DNA of 64,000 nt, from positions 1,525,219 through 1,589,218 of the forward strand of contig NZ_AP024233.1 in assembly GCF_025998535.1 (NCBI RefSeq). The letters are read 5' to 3'. The translations under genes were made by a program, and so were the position numbers. Every line of letters starts with the position of its first letter. Positions within the stretch are counted from its first letter, which is position 1. This DNA comes from Desulfolithobacter dissulfuricans. GTDB lineage: Bacteria > Desulfobacterota > Desulfobulbia > Desulfobulbales > Desulfobulbaceae. Shown here one piece after another: positions 35,785-44,769 of the stretch. Below the pieces are notes generated by a model. The model saw only the letters and a list, made by a program, of their open reading frames with translations, was not told the origin of the DNA and made no database searches.

Positions 35785-36133
35785 CGGGTACCTCCGTGTT
35801 GCTGATTCTGTGTTAGCGAATGGATCAATTGGATTGCTGTCACGATGATTGCAAGGAGGATGCCAGAGATTTCTTAAGATATGCGTAAAGATAAATCTCC
35901 AGTTTTTCAGCACGTTGTCATTTATTATTCCTCTCCTGTCCGTGGATCTGCAGGTAGCTGTGTTAATGTTGCCGTTGTTTTGCGTTAACAGTAACAGTTA
36001 ACAGTTAACTGTTATCCTGCCGGGCCATCCCGCAGTGATCCTGGGCAGACCGGGGATGTCGTGGTACATTGTATCCTGAGGAAAATCGACCGGCTTCAAG
36101 GTCGGCTAAAATGGATGAGAAAAGGAGGACACC
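35785..36133. other. Intergenic region with TAACAGTTA repeats
   Basis: No gene is seen between the divergent rhodanese and AF1514-like genes. The stretch 35984-36014 holds three copies of a TAACAGT-type unit ending in a perfect 16-bp palindrome at 35999-36014. The sequence near 35905-35935 is AT-rich and may contain the promoter of the rhodanese gene, although no good -10/-35 pair stands out. Confidence 0.4.
35999..36014. promoter_or_regulatory. 16-bp palindrome, possible regulator site
   Basis: TAACAGTTAACTGTTA is a perfect palindrome. It is preceded by direct copies of TTAACAG at 35985-36004. It lies 120 bp before the AF1514-like gene and 215 bp before the seleno-rhodanese gene, in the shared upstream region. 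The regulator is unknown. Confidence 0.4.
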
Positions 36134-36394
36134 GTGGAACGTGTCGATATAACCATAAACGGATATGCCATGGATTTTGACACCGCCCGGCAGATAGCCG
36201 CCCTGCTGGCCTCCCGGGACAACGAGTACACCACACTGGTGGCCTGGAACGACCGGGAACGAAATATCCATTCACCCCAGTGCCTGAAGTGCGAGATCAA
36301 GGGTGAGCCGGGCTGGGAGGTTTATGGTCGCAACCACGACGGGAGGCTGCGGATCAGTTTCAACGACGATCTCTTTGTCTTTATCTACAGCTGA
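36134..36394 (+). CDS. Small AF1514-family-like protein
   Basis: The 86-residue protein begins with GTG after AAAGGAGG. It resembles the short AF1514 family known from anaerobes: a MDFDTARQIAALLA helix, VAWNDRERNIHSPQC, and a C-terminal GWEVYGRNHDGRLRISFND beta stretch. Two cysteines are close together (PQCLKCE). No function is known for the family. It is divergent from the seleno-rhodanese gene and converges with hrpA. Confidence 0.65.
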   Translation: MERVDITINGYAMDFDTARQIAALLASRDNEYTTLVAWNDRERNIHSPQCLKCEIKGEPGWEVYGRNHDGRLRISFNDDLFVFIYS

Positions 36395-36414
36395 GCTGCC
36401 GGGAGGAAAGAATC

Positions 36415-39400
36415 CTATTCCACCCGGCAGCAGATCTCTTCGAGTTTCTGCCACTTGCGGGCCAGTCTTTTCTCGGACACCGGCATGGCTGTGCCCAGCT
36501 CCGGCGCGAAGACCGCCACCTTGAACTCCTCCACCATCTGCCTGTATTCCCTGATAAACTGTTTGCAGGCCTCGCTCCGGTGCCCGGCCGGGGGGAGGTG
36601 GTCGAGCCTGTGCAGGGCCCTGGCCAGCCGCCGGGCCTTCTGTTCATCCTTGGCCGGGGCCTGTTCCGCCCGCTGGACCCGCAGGGACAGGGCGCGGAGA
36701 TATCTCCTGGTATGGATTATATCGCCATAGACCATGGTGTGGAGAAAATCCGGAGGCAGCAGCCGGTCCACCTCCCGGTACCAGGCATCAAAACGCTCCT
36801 GGACAAAATGTCGCTGTCTCCGGGCGCGCTCACCCCAGGAGTGTATCTCCGCCAGGACCTCCCGTCGTACCCTGATCAGCTCCAGCACCTCGCCCAGAAG
36901 CGGCTGCAGGCTGCGAAATAACCCTTTTTCCCTGACCCGGGTGACTGTGTGCTCGAACTGTTCCCTGTCCGGCAACTCCGAGGTGGTCAGGTCAAAGATG
37001 CCATCCAGGAGAAATCCCTCCAGGGCCTCCCGGTTTTCCCTGGCCGTACCCTTGATGCCCAGTGCGATCCAGGAGCCGCTGTGGGTGGTGAAGGCAGCCT
37101 TGCACTCCCGGCGCACCAGTTTCATCTCCCCTGGAAACTGCAGGCTGTAGAGGAAACGCAGGCCCAACCGGTTCAGCTCCCGGCTTTTTTTCCGGTCCCT
37201 TATGCAGCGGAGCGTAAGGCACTGTCTGGTCTCGGCGATGAACAGGGTCGGGAAATAGAGGTCGGCGAGGTTGCCCTGGCTGTCGAGGACCGGAATCTGC
37301 GCCGGGATACCATCAAAATCCCACGTCCGGATCTCCTCGCGCCTGGGCAGGGATACCCTGTGGTCGTGGGCGGTCTTTCCGCTCCGGTGGGGCAGGTTAT
37401 TCGCCAGGGCCAGGATCTCCTGGAAAGACCGGCTGGTACCCATGGTTTTCCCTTCGCGATCCAGGAGCCTGTACCGCATGCGCAGGTGGGGCGGCAGGGA
37501 GGAGGTCTGCCAGTCGGTCCGGGTTATGGTGACGTGGTACTGTCTTAAAAGCGCCTTCTCCATGACCGGATAGAGAGATCCCCGGTAGAGCGTCACCCCG
37601 TCCAGTATGCGGTCCACGGCATGGGGCAGCGGGACCAGCAGCCGGCGCAGCCGTTTTGGCAACCCCTTGAGCAGATGGAGTATCTTGTCGGGCAGCAGGC
37701 CGGGAACCAGCCATTCAAAGAGCTCGGGCCGGATCTGGGCCACGTACTGCACCGGGATGTCCACGGTCACGCCGTCGGCCTCGTGGCCCGGTTCGAACCG
37801 GTAGTGGAGGCGCAGGGGACCTGGTCCGGCCTCCAGGATTTCCGGAAAGAGATAGAGTTCCTGTTCTTCCGGCAGTCCCTGGCAGATATCCTCTTCCCGC
37901 ATCCGGAGAAAGCGATCATCCCCTTTCCGGCGCTGCTTGAGGAACCGGTTGAGGGTGAATCGGTCATGGACCCCGACCGGCAGCCGCTGGTCGTAAAAGT
38001 CGTAGAGGACCTGCTCGTCCACCATGATACCGCGGCGGCGTATTCGTTCCTCCACTGCAGCGACCCGCAGGCAGAGGGCCAGGTTGTGCTTTAGAAAGGG
38101 ATAGTTGCCACCAAGCCTGCCGTCGACCAGGGCTTCCCGGATGAAGATCTCCCGGGCCTCCTGGCGGGTTTCTTTGCTGATTCGCCCATAGGCCACCTTT
38201 CGTCCGGCGGTCAGAACCAGTCCGAAAAGGGTGACCTTTTCAAAGGCGATGACCTGGCCAGGTTTCTTTTCCCAGTGTGGATCGGACCAGGAACGGCGGC
38301 AGAGTTCCCCACCCAGACGCTCCAGCCAGTCCACATCGATGTTGGCGGCGGTTCGGGCAAAGAGACGGGAGGTGGCGACAAAATCGGCCGCCACGATCCA
38401 TTCTCCACCTCGGTTGTACAGGGTCGAGCCTGGGAAGAGCATGACCTCGCGTCCTCCGGCCGCCTGGTAGATATTTTTTGTTGCTGTTTTTGTTTTTATT
38501 CTTGTCCCTGTTCTGTCGCTGCCGGACCGACCCTTTTCATCATTTTCATTTTTTCTTCTGGCGATATTTCTCAGAAATCCGGCGACCAGAGCCTGGTGGA
38601 TGGCCTCGTAGGATGCCTCCTCCCTGTTTTCCTGGAAACCCTGCTGTTCCTTTAAAATACGACGGATCTGGGCGTGGACGTCCATCCATTCCCGCATCCG
38701 CTGCCAGGACAAAAAGTTTGCCTTGCAGAACTTGCGCAGCCGGGACATGGAGCCCGTCTTTTCACCGGTATGATGGAAACGGTCCCAGATGTTGAGCAGG
38801 GTGAGGAAATCGGACTTCGGATGGAGAAACTGGAGGTGCGCTGCCTTGGCCTTGTCCAGCTGGTCCGCCGGCCTGATCCTGGGGTCCATGATGGAGAGCG
38901 CGGCGGCTATGATCATGATCTCCCGAAGAGCACCCAGAGCGTCACCCTCGATAATGATCCGGGAGATGCAGGGGTCCAGGGGCAGTCTGGCCATGAGTTT
39001 TCCGCGACCGGTCAGCCGATTAGCTCCGTCGAGTGCCCCGAGCTCACGGAGGATGGTATATCCCTCGCTGATGGCCCGGGGTGAGGGCGGATCGATGAAG
39101 GGAAACTCCCTGGGATCACCGAGCCTGAGGCTTATCATCTGGAGGATGACCTCCGCCAGGTTGGAGCGCTGTATCTCGGGCAGGGTGTACTCGCTGCGGG
39201 AAAGGTAATCTTCCTCGCTGTAGAGCCGGACACAGATCCCGGGCCCGGTCCGGCCGCAGCGACCGGCGCGCTGGTCACAGCTGGCCCGGGAGATCCGGGT
39301 GACATGCAGGCTTGTGGTCCGGGCCCGGACATTATACCTGGCCAGCCTGGCCAGCCCGGTGTCCACCACGTAGCGGATGCCCGGCACGGTGATGGAGGTC

Positions 39401-40236
39401 TCGGCCACATTGGTGGCGACAATGATCTTTCGTCTCGGGCTGGGCTTGAAAATTTTGCGTTGGTCCCGTCCCTGCAGCCGGCCGAAAAGGGGCAGGATCT
39501 CGTGATTGTCCAGTCCGTGGCGCAGTCCATCAATGGTGTCATGGATGTCCCGTTCCGTGGGCATGAAGACCAGGATATCACCCGGCTCGGGCCGCCGGGC
39601 AAGACGGATGGTTTCCCGCACCGCCAGGTCCACGTAGGTCTGGGCGGTTTCATCCAGGTCCTCGTCCACGTACTCGATGGTCACCGGATGGTTGCGGCCT
39701 GAAACCTGGATAACCGGCGCCTGGAAATGATCGCTGAATTTATCGGTGTCAATGGTGGCCGAGGAGATGATCAGCTTGAGTTCAGGCCGTCGGGATAGAA
39801 GCTGTTTCAGGTACCCCAGGAGAAAGTCGATGTTGAGGCTGCGTTCGTGGGCCTCGTCGATGATCAGCACGTCATAGGCAGACAGCAGTCGGTCCCCCCG
39901 GCTTTCGGCCAGCAGGATACCGTCGGTCATGAACTTGATACGGGTCGCGGGAGATGTGTGGTCCTGAAAACGGATCTTGTAGCCGGCAATCCCGGCTTCG
40001 CCCAGTTCCTCGGCCACCCGTTCGGCCACGGCCACGGCGGCGATCCGGCGGGGCTGGGTACAGCCGATGATACCCCTGGTACCCAGACCGGCCTCCAGGC
40101 ACATCTTGGGCAACTGGGTGGTCTTGCCCGAACCGGTGTCACCGGCGATGACCAGGGCCTGGTGCTCGCGGATGGCCTGGACAATTCGTTCTCGTTCTCC
40201 GGATATGGGAAGTTCAGGGGGATAGTGAAGACGCAT
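36415..40236 (-). CDS. hrpA: ATP-dependent RNA helicase HrpA
   Basis: The 1273-residue length and domain set match HrpA. The DEAH motor has Walker A GDTGSGKTT at 32-40 and DEAH at 127-130. Conserved helicase motifs SATID, TNVAETS and QRAGRCGRTGPG follow, then the HA2 and OB-type domains and the long C-terminal DUF3418-like region. HrpA is linked to RNA processing and rescue of stalled ribosomes in E. coli. Near residue 580 there is a low-complexity basic segment (RRKNENDEKGRSGSDRTGTRIKT), which may be a linker. It lies between galU (divergent) and the small AF1514-like gene. Confidence 0.95.
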   Translation of the reverse strand: MRLHYPPELPISGERERIVQAIREHQALVIAGDTGSGKTTQLPKMCLEAGLGTRGIIGCTQPRRIAAVAVAERVAEELGEAGIAGYKIRFQDHTSPATRIKFMTDGILLAESRGDRLLSAYDVLIIDEAHERSLNIDFLLGYLKQLLSRRPELKLIISSATIDTDKFSDHFQAPVIQVSGRNHPVTIEYVDEDLDETAQTYVDLAVRETIRLARRPEPGDILVFMPTERDIHDTIDGLRHGLDNHEILPLFGRLQGRDQRKIFKPSPRRKIIVATNVAETSITVPGIRYVVDTGLARLARYNVRARTTSLHVTRISRASCDQRAGRCGRTGPGICVRLYSEEDYLSRSEYTLPEIQRSNLAEVILQMISLRLGDPREFPFIDPPSPRAISEGYTILRELGALDGANRLTGRGKLMARLPLDPCISRIIIEGDALGALREIMIIAAALSIMDPRIRPADQLDKAKAAHLQFLHPKSDFLTLLNIWDRFHHTGEKTGSMSRLRKFCKANFLSWQRMREWMDVHAQIRRILKEQQGFQENREEASYEAIHQALVAGFLRNIARRKNENDEKGRSGSDRTGTRIKTKTATKNIYQAAGGREVMLFPGSTLYNRGGEWIVAADFVATSRLFARTAANIDVDWLERLGGELCRRSWSDPHWEKKPGQVIAFEKVTLFGLVLTAGRKVAYGRISKETRQEAREIFIREALVDGRLGGNYPFLKHNLALCLRVAAVEERIRRRGIMVDEQVLYDFYDQRLPVGVHDRFTLNRFLKQRRKGDDRFLRMREEDICQGLPEEQELYLFPEILEAGPGPLRLHYRFEPGHEADGVTVDIPVQYVAQIRPELFEWLVPGLLPDKILHLLKGLPKRLRRLLVPLPHAVDRILDGVTLYRGSLYPVMEKALLRQYHVTITRTDWQTSSLPPHLRMRYRLLDREGKTMGTSRSFQEILALANNLPHRSGKTAHDHRVSLPRREEIRTWDFDGIPAQIPVLDSQGNLADLYFPTLFIAETRQCLTLRCIRDRKKSRELNRLGLRFLYSLQFPGEMKLVRRECKAAFTTHSGSWIALGIKGTARENREALEGFLLDGIFDLTTSELPDREQFEHTVTRVREKGLFRSLQPLLGEVLELIRVRREVLAEIHSWGERARRQRHFVQERFDAWYREVDRLLPPDFLHTMVYGDIIHTRRYLRALSLRVQRAEQAPAKDEQKARRLARALHRLDHLPPAGHRSEACKQFIREYRQMVEEFKVAVFAPELGTAMPVSEKRLARKWQKLEEICCRVE

Positions 40237-40473
40237 GAAACGGAAAGGTTGACGACTGTTTTGTTGGCAGGTTGATACAGGGGCCGGCCCGGTTTTGCTG
40301 TTTCGGCATTGATTGTCCTATCCAAAAAATATACACTGAATGGGAGAGAACAGACAGTCTTTTCATGACCATACCCGGAACGCACCCCAGGCATGGGAAA
40401 AAACAGCGGCGTCCGGATGGGGTCCGACAGAGCTCGGGCCCGGTCCGAATTGCCGCAGGGAGGGAGGAACAGA

Positions 40474-41352
40474 ATGAAAAAAATCCGTAAAGCGGTCATC
40501 CCGGTGGCCGGACTCGGCACCCGCTTTCTGCCGGCCACAAAGGCCATTCCAAAGGAGATGCTGACCATCGTCGACCGGCCGACGATTCAGTATATCGTTG
40601 AGGAGGTGGTGGCCTCGGGGATCGATGAGGTGATCCTGATCACCAGTGCCGGCAAATCAGCGATTGAAAATCATTTTGATTACGATTTTCAGCTCGATAC
40701 CGTGCTCAAGGAAAAGAACAAGACCGACCTGCGCCGCGAACTGCAGGATATCTCCAACCTGATCGACATTGTCTCGGTTCGCCAGAAGGAACCCCTGGGC
40801 CTGGGCCATGCCATCTGGATGGCCAGGAATGTGGTCGGTGACGAACCGTTCCTGGTTCTGCTGGGTGACGATCTGGTCCGCAGCCGGGTCCCCTGCTGCA
40901 AGCAGATGATCGACCTCTACTCTCAGGTCCAGGAATCCATTGTCGCCATTCAGCGGGTCCCCATGGACCAGACCTACCAGTATGGTATCGTCGAGGGCGA
41001 GGAGACCGACCTGGAGCGGACCTTCAAGGTGCACCGGATGGTGGAAAAGCCTGCTCCCGGAACCTCGGACTCGAACATGGCCATTATCGGCCGCTACCTG
41101 CTCATGCCGGAAATATTTGAGCTTCTGGAAAAAACCACGCCTGGCCATGGGGGGGAGATCCAGCTCACCGATGCCCTGCTTGCTCTTTCCAACAGACGTG
41201 GTATGTATGCCTATGAATTTGAAGGCCGCCGATACGATGCCGGCGACAAACTGGGCTACCTGAAGGCCATTGTTGATTTTGCCCTGGAGCATCCAAGCCT
41301 TGGAGAACCGTTTAAAGAGCACCTGCAGAAATGCTGCGAACCTGGCAGCTGA
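40474..41352 (+). CDS. galU: UTP-glucose-1-phosphate uridylyltransferase
   Basis: The 292-residue enzyme makes UDP-glucose for LPS and other glycans. The nucleotide-binding start AGLGTRFLPATKAIPKEML, the catalytic and substrate segments (LGLGHAIWMARN, LLGDDLV) and the FEGRRYDAGDKLGYLKA motif near the C-terminus are typical of GalU. I use the ATG at 40474, preceded by GGGAGG, which gives the usual bacterial length; 27 upstream codons in frame look non-coding. It is divergent from hrpA. Confidence 0.95.
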   Translation: MKKIRKAVIPVAGLGTRFLPATKAIPKEMLTIVDRPTIQYIVEEVVASGIDEVILITSAGKSAIENHFDYDFQLDTVLKEKNKTDLRRELQDISNLIDIVSVRQKEPLGLGHAIWMARNVVGDEPFLVLLGDDLVRSRVPCCKQMIDLYSQVQESIVAIQRVPMDQTYQYGIVEGEETDLERTFKVHRMVEKPAPGTSDSNMAIIGRYLLMPEIFELLEKTTPGHGGEIQLTDALLALSNRRGMYAYEFEGRRYDAGDKLGYLKAIVDFALEHPSLGEPFKEHLQKCCEPGS

Positions 41353-41734
41353 GCGGAACCACGAAAAAATAAGCGCAAAAAGAAAATAAGAAAAAAGAAC
41401 AAGATGCGGCCTGCCGGGCTGGATCTCATGGTTCACGCCGCCCGGGACCCCGTCTCGGCATCGGATTGCGCTGGCCTTTCATGACCGGAAGGGTTGCACG
41501 CTCCGGAGCGTTCTCATGTTTCCTGTCATCTGGTCAAAATTGCGCTCTCCACCAACAACTAACCAGCATGGCTGGACCAGGTAAGCGACCGAAGGGAGAC
41601 TCCGGGTAAGCGACCGAAGGGAGACTCCGGGTTTCGGTACGGCTCAGTCACAGCAACCTATGAAAATCACTATGGAATTATTTAGACTTGTGGTGGTTTT
41701 CGGATAACCTGTTTTTGTCTTTACGGCTCTGTCT
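41353..41734. repeat. Intergenic region with palindrome and 25-bp tandem repeat
   Basis: No gene is seen. The interval holds a 14-bp perfect palindrome ACGCTCCGGAGCGT (41498-41511) and an exact tandem duplication of a 25-bp unit beginning GTAAGCGACC at 41581-41605 and 41606-41630. An inverted CCAGCATGGCTGG lies at 41564-41576. It may contain a promoter for priA near the AT-rich stretch 41660-41710. Confidence 0.7.
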
Positions 41735-44248
41735 TTGTCCTCAAACATTCATTACGAGGTGGCGGTTACCGCCCCCATCCGTCATACTTTGACCTATGCC
41801 GGTCCATCCCGATCGCCGGAGCCTGTGCCCATCGGCATGCGGGTCCTCGTCCCCATGGGCCGACGCCTGGTCACCGGCTATGTCCTTGAACACACCAGCC
41901 TGGATCCCGATGCTCCCTACGATATCAAACCCATAACCCGGTTGCTGGACCCGGAGCCCCTGCTACCCGAAAACCTGATTCCCTTCTGCCGCTGGGTGGC
42001 CGATTATTATCATCATCCCATAGGTGATGTCCTGCGAACAGCTCTTCCTGCTGGCCTGACCACCAGGAGTACCCTGGAAATTATCCTGACCGACAGGGGC
42101 AGGGAGGTGCTGGGTGTCTCGGACAACGGGGATGGCGAACCGGCCTGGCTCAGCGAACTGCTGACCCATGGGCGGTTGACTGATAAATCCCTCCGGAGCT
42201 ATGGCAAAAACAAGGACGCCGGTTTCAACCGGGTTCTCCGCCAGTGGGAAGAAAAGGGTCTGGTCATCAGGCGCCCCGGTATCCGTCAGGATGGGGCCCG
42301 GGGCCGGCGGGAAACCGTGGTGATCGGCATGGGGATGCCGGAGGAGAAACCTGAGGAAAAAGTTCTCTCCCGGTGGCGAAGCGCCCTTGCCAAAAGTCAC
42401 CCGGACCTGAAAAAGTCAGAGCTTCGCACCCTGGATCTCTACCTCTCCTGCTGCCTTCGGTTGGGTTGCCGGGCCGTGCCGAGGCCTGAGATGACCCGGA
42501 TCTACTCCGGAGCCGGCAAGGGGATACATTCCCTGGTGGCAAAGGGGATCTTCGCCCTTGAAGAGCGGCGGGTCTACCGCGATCCCTTTGGCCGGGTACC
42601 GGATTACCTGCCCGAACCCGAGCATCTCACCCCGGAACAGGAACAGGTTCTGGACAGGCTCGAGCCCGTGCTCACAGACAAAACCTTCCAGACCTTTCTT
42701 CTCCATGGCGTCACCGGTTGCGGCAAGACAGAGGTCTACCTGCAGGCGGCCTCCAGGGTGCTTGATGCAGGGGCAGACGTTCTCGTCCTGGTCCCGGAGA
42801 TTGCCCTGGCCTCCCAGCTGGAGGCTCAGTTTCATGCCCGTTTCAAGGGATTGCTGGCCGTGCTCCACAGCGGTCTCTCTGCCGGAGAACGCTTTGACCA
42901 GTGGCAACGGATCCGTCGGGGCAATGCCCGGGTGGTGTTGGGAGCCCGCTCGGCCATCTTTGCGCCGCTGCGAAATCCAGGTCTTATTATTGTTGATGAA
43001 GAACATGAACCGGCCTATAAGCAGGAAGATAAGCTGCGATACCATGGCCGGGATCTGGCCGTCATGCGTGGCAAGATGGCCGATTGCCCGGTGGTGCTGG
43101 GCTCGGCGACCCCTTCGGTGACCAGTTACCACCATGCCAGGAAGGGAAAATATACCCTGCTCACCATGGAGAGCCGGGTCCAGGACCAGGAGCTGCCCCG
43201 GGTGGAGGTGATCGATCTTGGCTCGATACAACGGTCCCGGCCGGATCTTTTCTTTTCCGATCGTCTGATTCAGGCGCTGCGGGAAAACCTGGAAAATCGC
43301 CAGCAGAGCCTGCTTTTTGTCAACCGGCGTGGGTTTTCGTCCTTCATGCTCTGCCAGGACTGCGGGCAGATACTCCAGTGCCGCCACTGTCGCGTGTCGC
43401 TGACCATGCACCGTGCGGCTGGAAAACTGGTGTGCCATTACTGCGGCTACACTCTGCGTCCGGACGTGATCTGTCCTTCCTGCGGAGCTGGAAAACTGAT
43501 CGGCCTGGGACTGGGCTCGGAACGGATCGAGCAGGAGGTCCTCCAGCTGCTGCCCCATGCCCGGGTGGCGCGGCTGGACAGCGACACGGCCGGCAGCGGT
43601 GGCAGAAAGGGGTATCTCTCCATACTCCAGGCTGTGCGCAATCGGGAAATCGATATACTGGTGGGGACCCAGATGATTGCCAAGGGGCTTCATTTTCCGG
43701 GCATGACCCTGGTGGGCGTGGTCTGGGCCGACAGTGGCCTGGGCATGCCCGATTTCCGGGCCCCGGAGCGGACCTTTCAGCTCCTGGCCCAGGTCACCGG
43801 CCGGGCCGGCCGGGGCGAGCTTCCGGGACGGGTGATCATCCAGACCCATCAGCCCGCCCATTACGCTATCGAATGCGCCCGGACCCATGACTACGACGGC
43901 TTTTTCAACCAGGAGCTGCTGCTTCGCCGTGAACTTGGTTATCCGCCGTTTGCCCGCCTGGTCAATATCCGTCTCAGCGGCCGAAATGATGGACGGGTTC
44001 AGCAGGCGGCCAAGACCATTGCCGCCTTTCTTCGTCAGTGTTCGACCAGGACCGATGTGGAACTCCTCGGGCCGGCCCCGGCGCCACTGGCCAAACTGCG
44101 TGACCGCTATCGCTGGCAGCTGCTGCTCAGGAGCCGACATCCGGCGCTTCTGCACAGACTCTGTCGTCAGCTGCTTGAGGAACAGCCAAGGCTCTGCCCT
44201 GCCACGGTGCGGCTTGGCCTGGATATCGACCCGGAAAACATGATGTGA
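41735..44248 (+). CDS. priA: Primosomal replication protein N' (PriA helicase)
   Basis: The 837-residue protein restarts collapsed replication forks. An N-terminal DNA-binding domain (about 1-110) is followed by the helicase core with Walker A GVTGCGKT at 325-332 and DEEH in VDEEHEPAYKQ. The zinc-binding insertion contains eight cysteines in CxxC pairs (CQDCGQILQCRHC, CHYCG, CPSCG). The motif GTQMIAKGLHFPG and the C-terminal helicase part follow. The start appears to be TTG at 41735, giving LSSNIHYEVAV; there is no ATG nearby upstream. It is the only gene in this direction before the histidine kinase. Confidence 0.95.
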   Translation: MSSNIHYEVAVTAPIRHTLTYAGPSRSPEPVPIGMRVLVPMGRRLVTGYVLEHTSLDPDAPYDIKPITRLLDPEPLLPENLIPFCRWVADYYHHPIGDVLRTALPAGLTTRSTLEIILTDRGREVLGVSDNGDGEPAWLSELLTHGRLTDKSLRSYGKNKDAGFNRVLRQWEEKGLVIRRPGIRQDGARGRRETVVIGMGMPEEKPEEKVLSRWRSALAKSHPDLKKSELRTLDLYLSCCLRLGCRAVPRPEMTRIYSGAGKGIHSLVAKGIFALEERRVYRDPFGRVPDYLPEPEHLTPEQEQVLDRLEPVLTDKTFQTFLLHGVTGCGKTEVYLQAASRVLDAGADVLVLVPEIALASQLEAQFHARFKGLLAVLHSGLSAGERFDQWQRIRRGNARVVLGARSAIFAPLRNPGLIIVDEEHEPAYKQEDKLRYHGRDLAVMRGKMADCPVVLGSATPSVTSYHHARKGKYTLLTMESRVQDQELPRVEVIDLGSIQRSRPDLFFSDRLIQALRENLENRQQSLLFVNRRGFSSFMLCQDCGQILQCRHCRVSLTMHRAAGKLVCHYCGYTLRPDVICPSCGAGKLIGLGLGSERIEQEVLQLLPHARVARLDSDTAGSGGRKGYLSILQAVRNREIDILVGTQMIAKGLHFPGMTLVGVVWADSGLGMPDFRAPERTFQLLAQVTGRAGRGELPGRVIIQTHQPAHYAIECARTHDYDGFFNQELLLRRELGYPPFARLVNIRLSGRNDGRVQQAAKTIAAFLRQCSTRTDVELLGPAPAPLAKLRDRYRWQLLLRSRHPALLHRLCRQLLEEQPRLCPATVRLGLDIDPENMM

Positions 44249-44388
44249 GAACTGGTCGCCAGAGGGGTAACGGACCACTTCCTGATGGGGCAGTAATAGA
44301 GCAAGATCCCGCCGGCAGGAAGTGGTCGGTATCCGGTGGCCGATGTCGTCTGTTACTATGGAAGAAGGGTGAAGAGGGTGAAAAAAAG

Positions 44389-44426
44389 AGACCCGGCAGG
44401 AAAAGGAGGGGAAACCTGCCGGGTCT
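44389..44426 (-). terminator. Strong hairpin, possible terminator of minus strand or leader element
   Basis: A 12-bp perfect stem has its arms at 44389-44400 and 44415-44426. On the minus strand it is followed by CTTTTTTT, so it has the form of a rho-independent terminator there, yet no minus-strand gene lies upstream of it in this window. On the plus strand it has no T-run. It could end a transcript starting inside the kinase region or shape the leader of the tiny reading frames. Confidence 0.5.
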
Positions 44427-44443
44427 GATAAGGAGGAGACTAT

Positions 44444-44512
44444 ATGGTAAAAAGCGGTATCGCTTGAATGGTCCCTGTCGCTGCTGCGTTTTATGTTTTG
44501 CCTATCTTTTAG
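44444..44512 (+). other. Two overlapping mini reading frames, possible leader peptides
   Basis: AAGGAGG precedes ATG at 44444, which opens 7 codons ending TGA at 44467. The second ATG at 44468 opens 14 codons (MVPVAAAFYVLPIF) ending TAG at 44512. The ribosome site is strong, but the frames are too short to be recognised, and the second is hydrophobic. Confidence 0.3.
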
Positions 44513-44769
44513 CCAAGATCGTGCCAGAAAAATTTTTTATTCGTAACATTTAGTTTTTATAGAATTTTTTCCCTGGTGGCCACAGAGGGGAAAAAAGAAT
44601 TGGGTTTGGGTGGGGACTGGACGGGTAAAAAATATACAGTTGATTGGACCGGCTGGGTAAAATTTACCCGCCCCGTGCCATCCACGGGATGGCTGGGCCG
44701 CATCTGAGCCACGGAGCAGCGGTCTTTTCCTTCGCACCGACCTACCATGGCAACTGGAGACTATCTTGC

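Larger units (their letters stand above)
44249..44769. other. Intergenic region with strong hairpin and two very short reading frames
   Basis: No full gene is seen in 521 bp. A perfect 12-bp stem AGACCCGGCAGG/CCTGCCGGGTCT spans 44389-44426, with a 14-nt loop that contains GGAGG. It is followed by AAGGAGG and ATG at 44444, which opens a 7-codon frame (MVKSGIA). A 14-codon frame starts at 44468, overlapping that stop. AT-rich sequence follows at 44515-44600. The arrangement looks like a leader region ahead of the histidine kinase. Confidence 0.5.

Noticed and set aside
37788-37801. GGTTCGAACCG, similar to a tRNA T-loop
   Set aside because: It lies inside the hrpA coding region with no acceptor stem or other tRNA arms around it.
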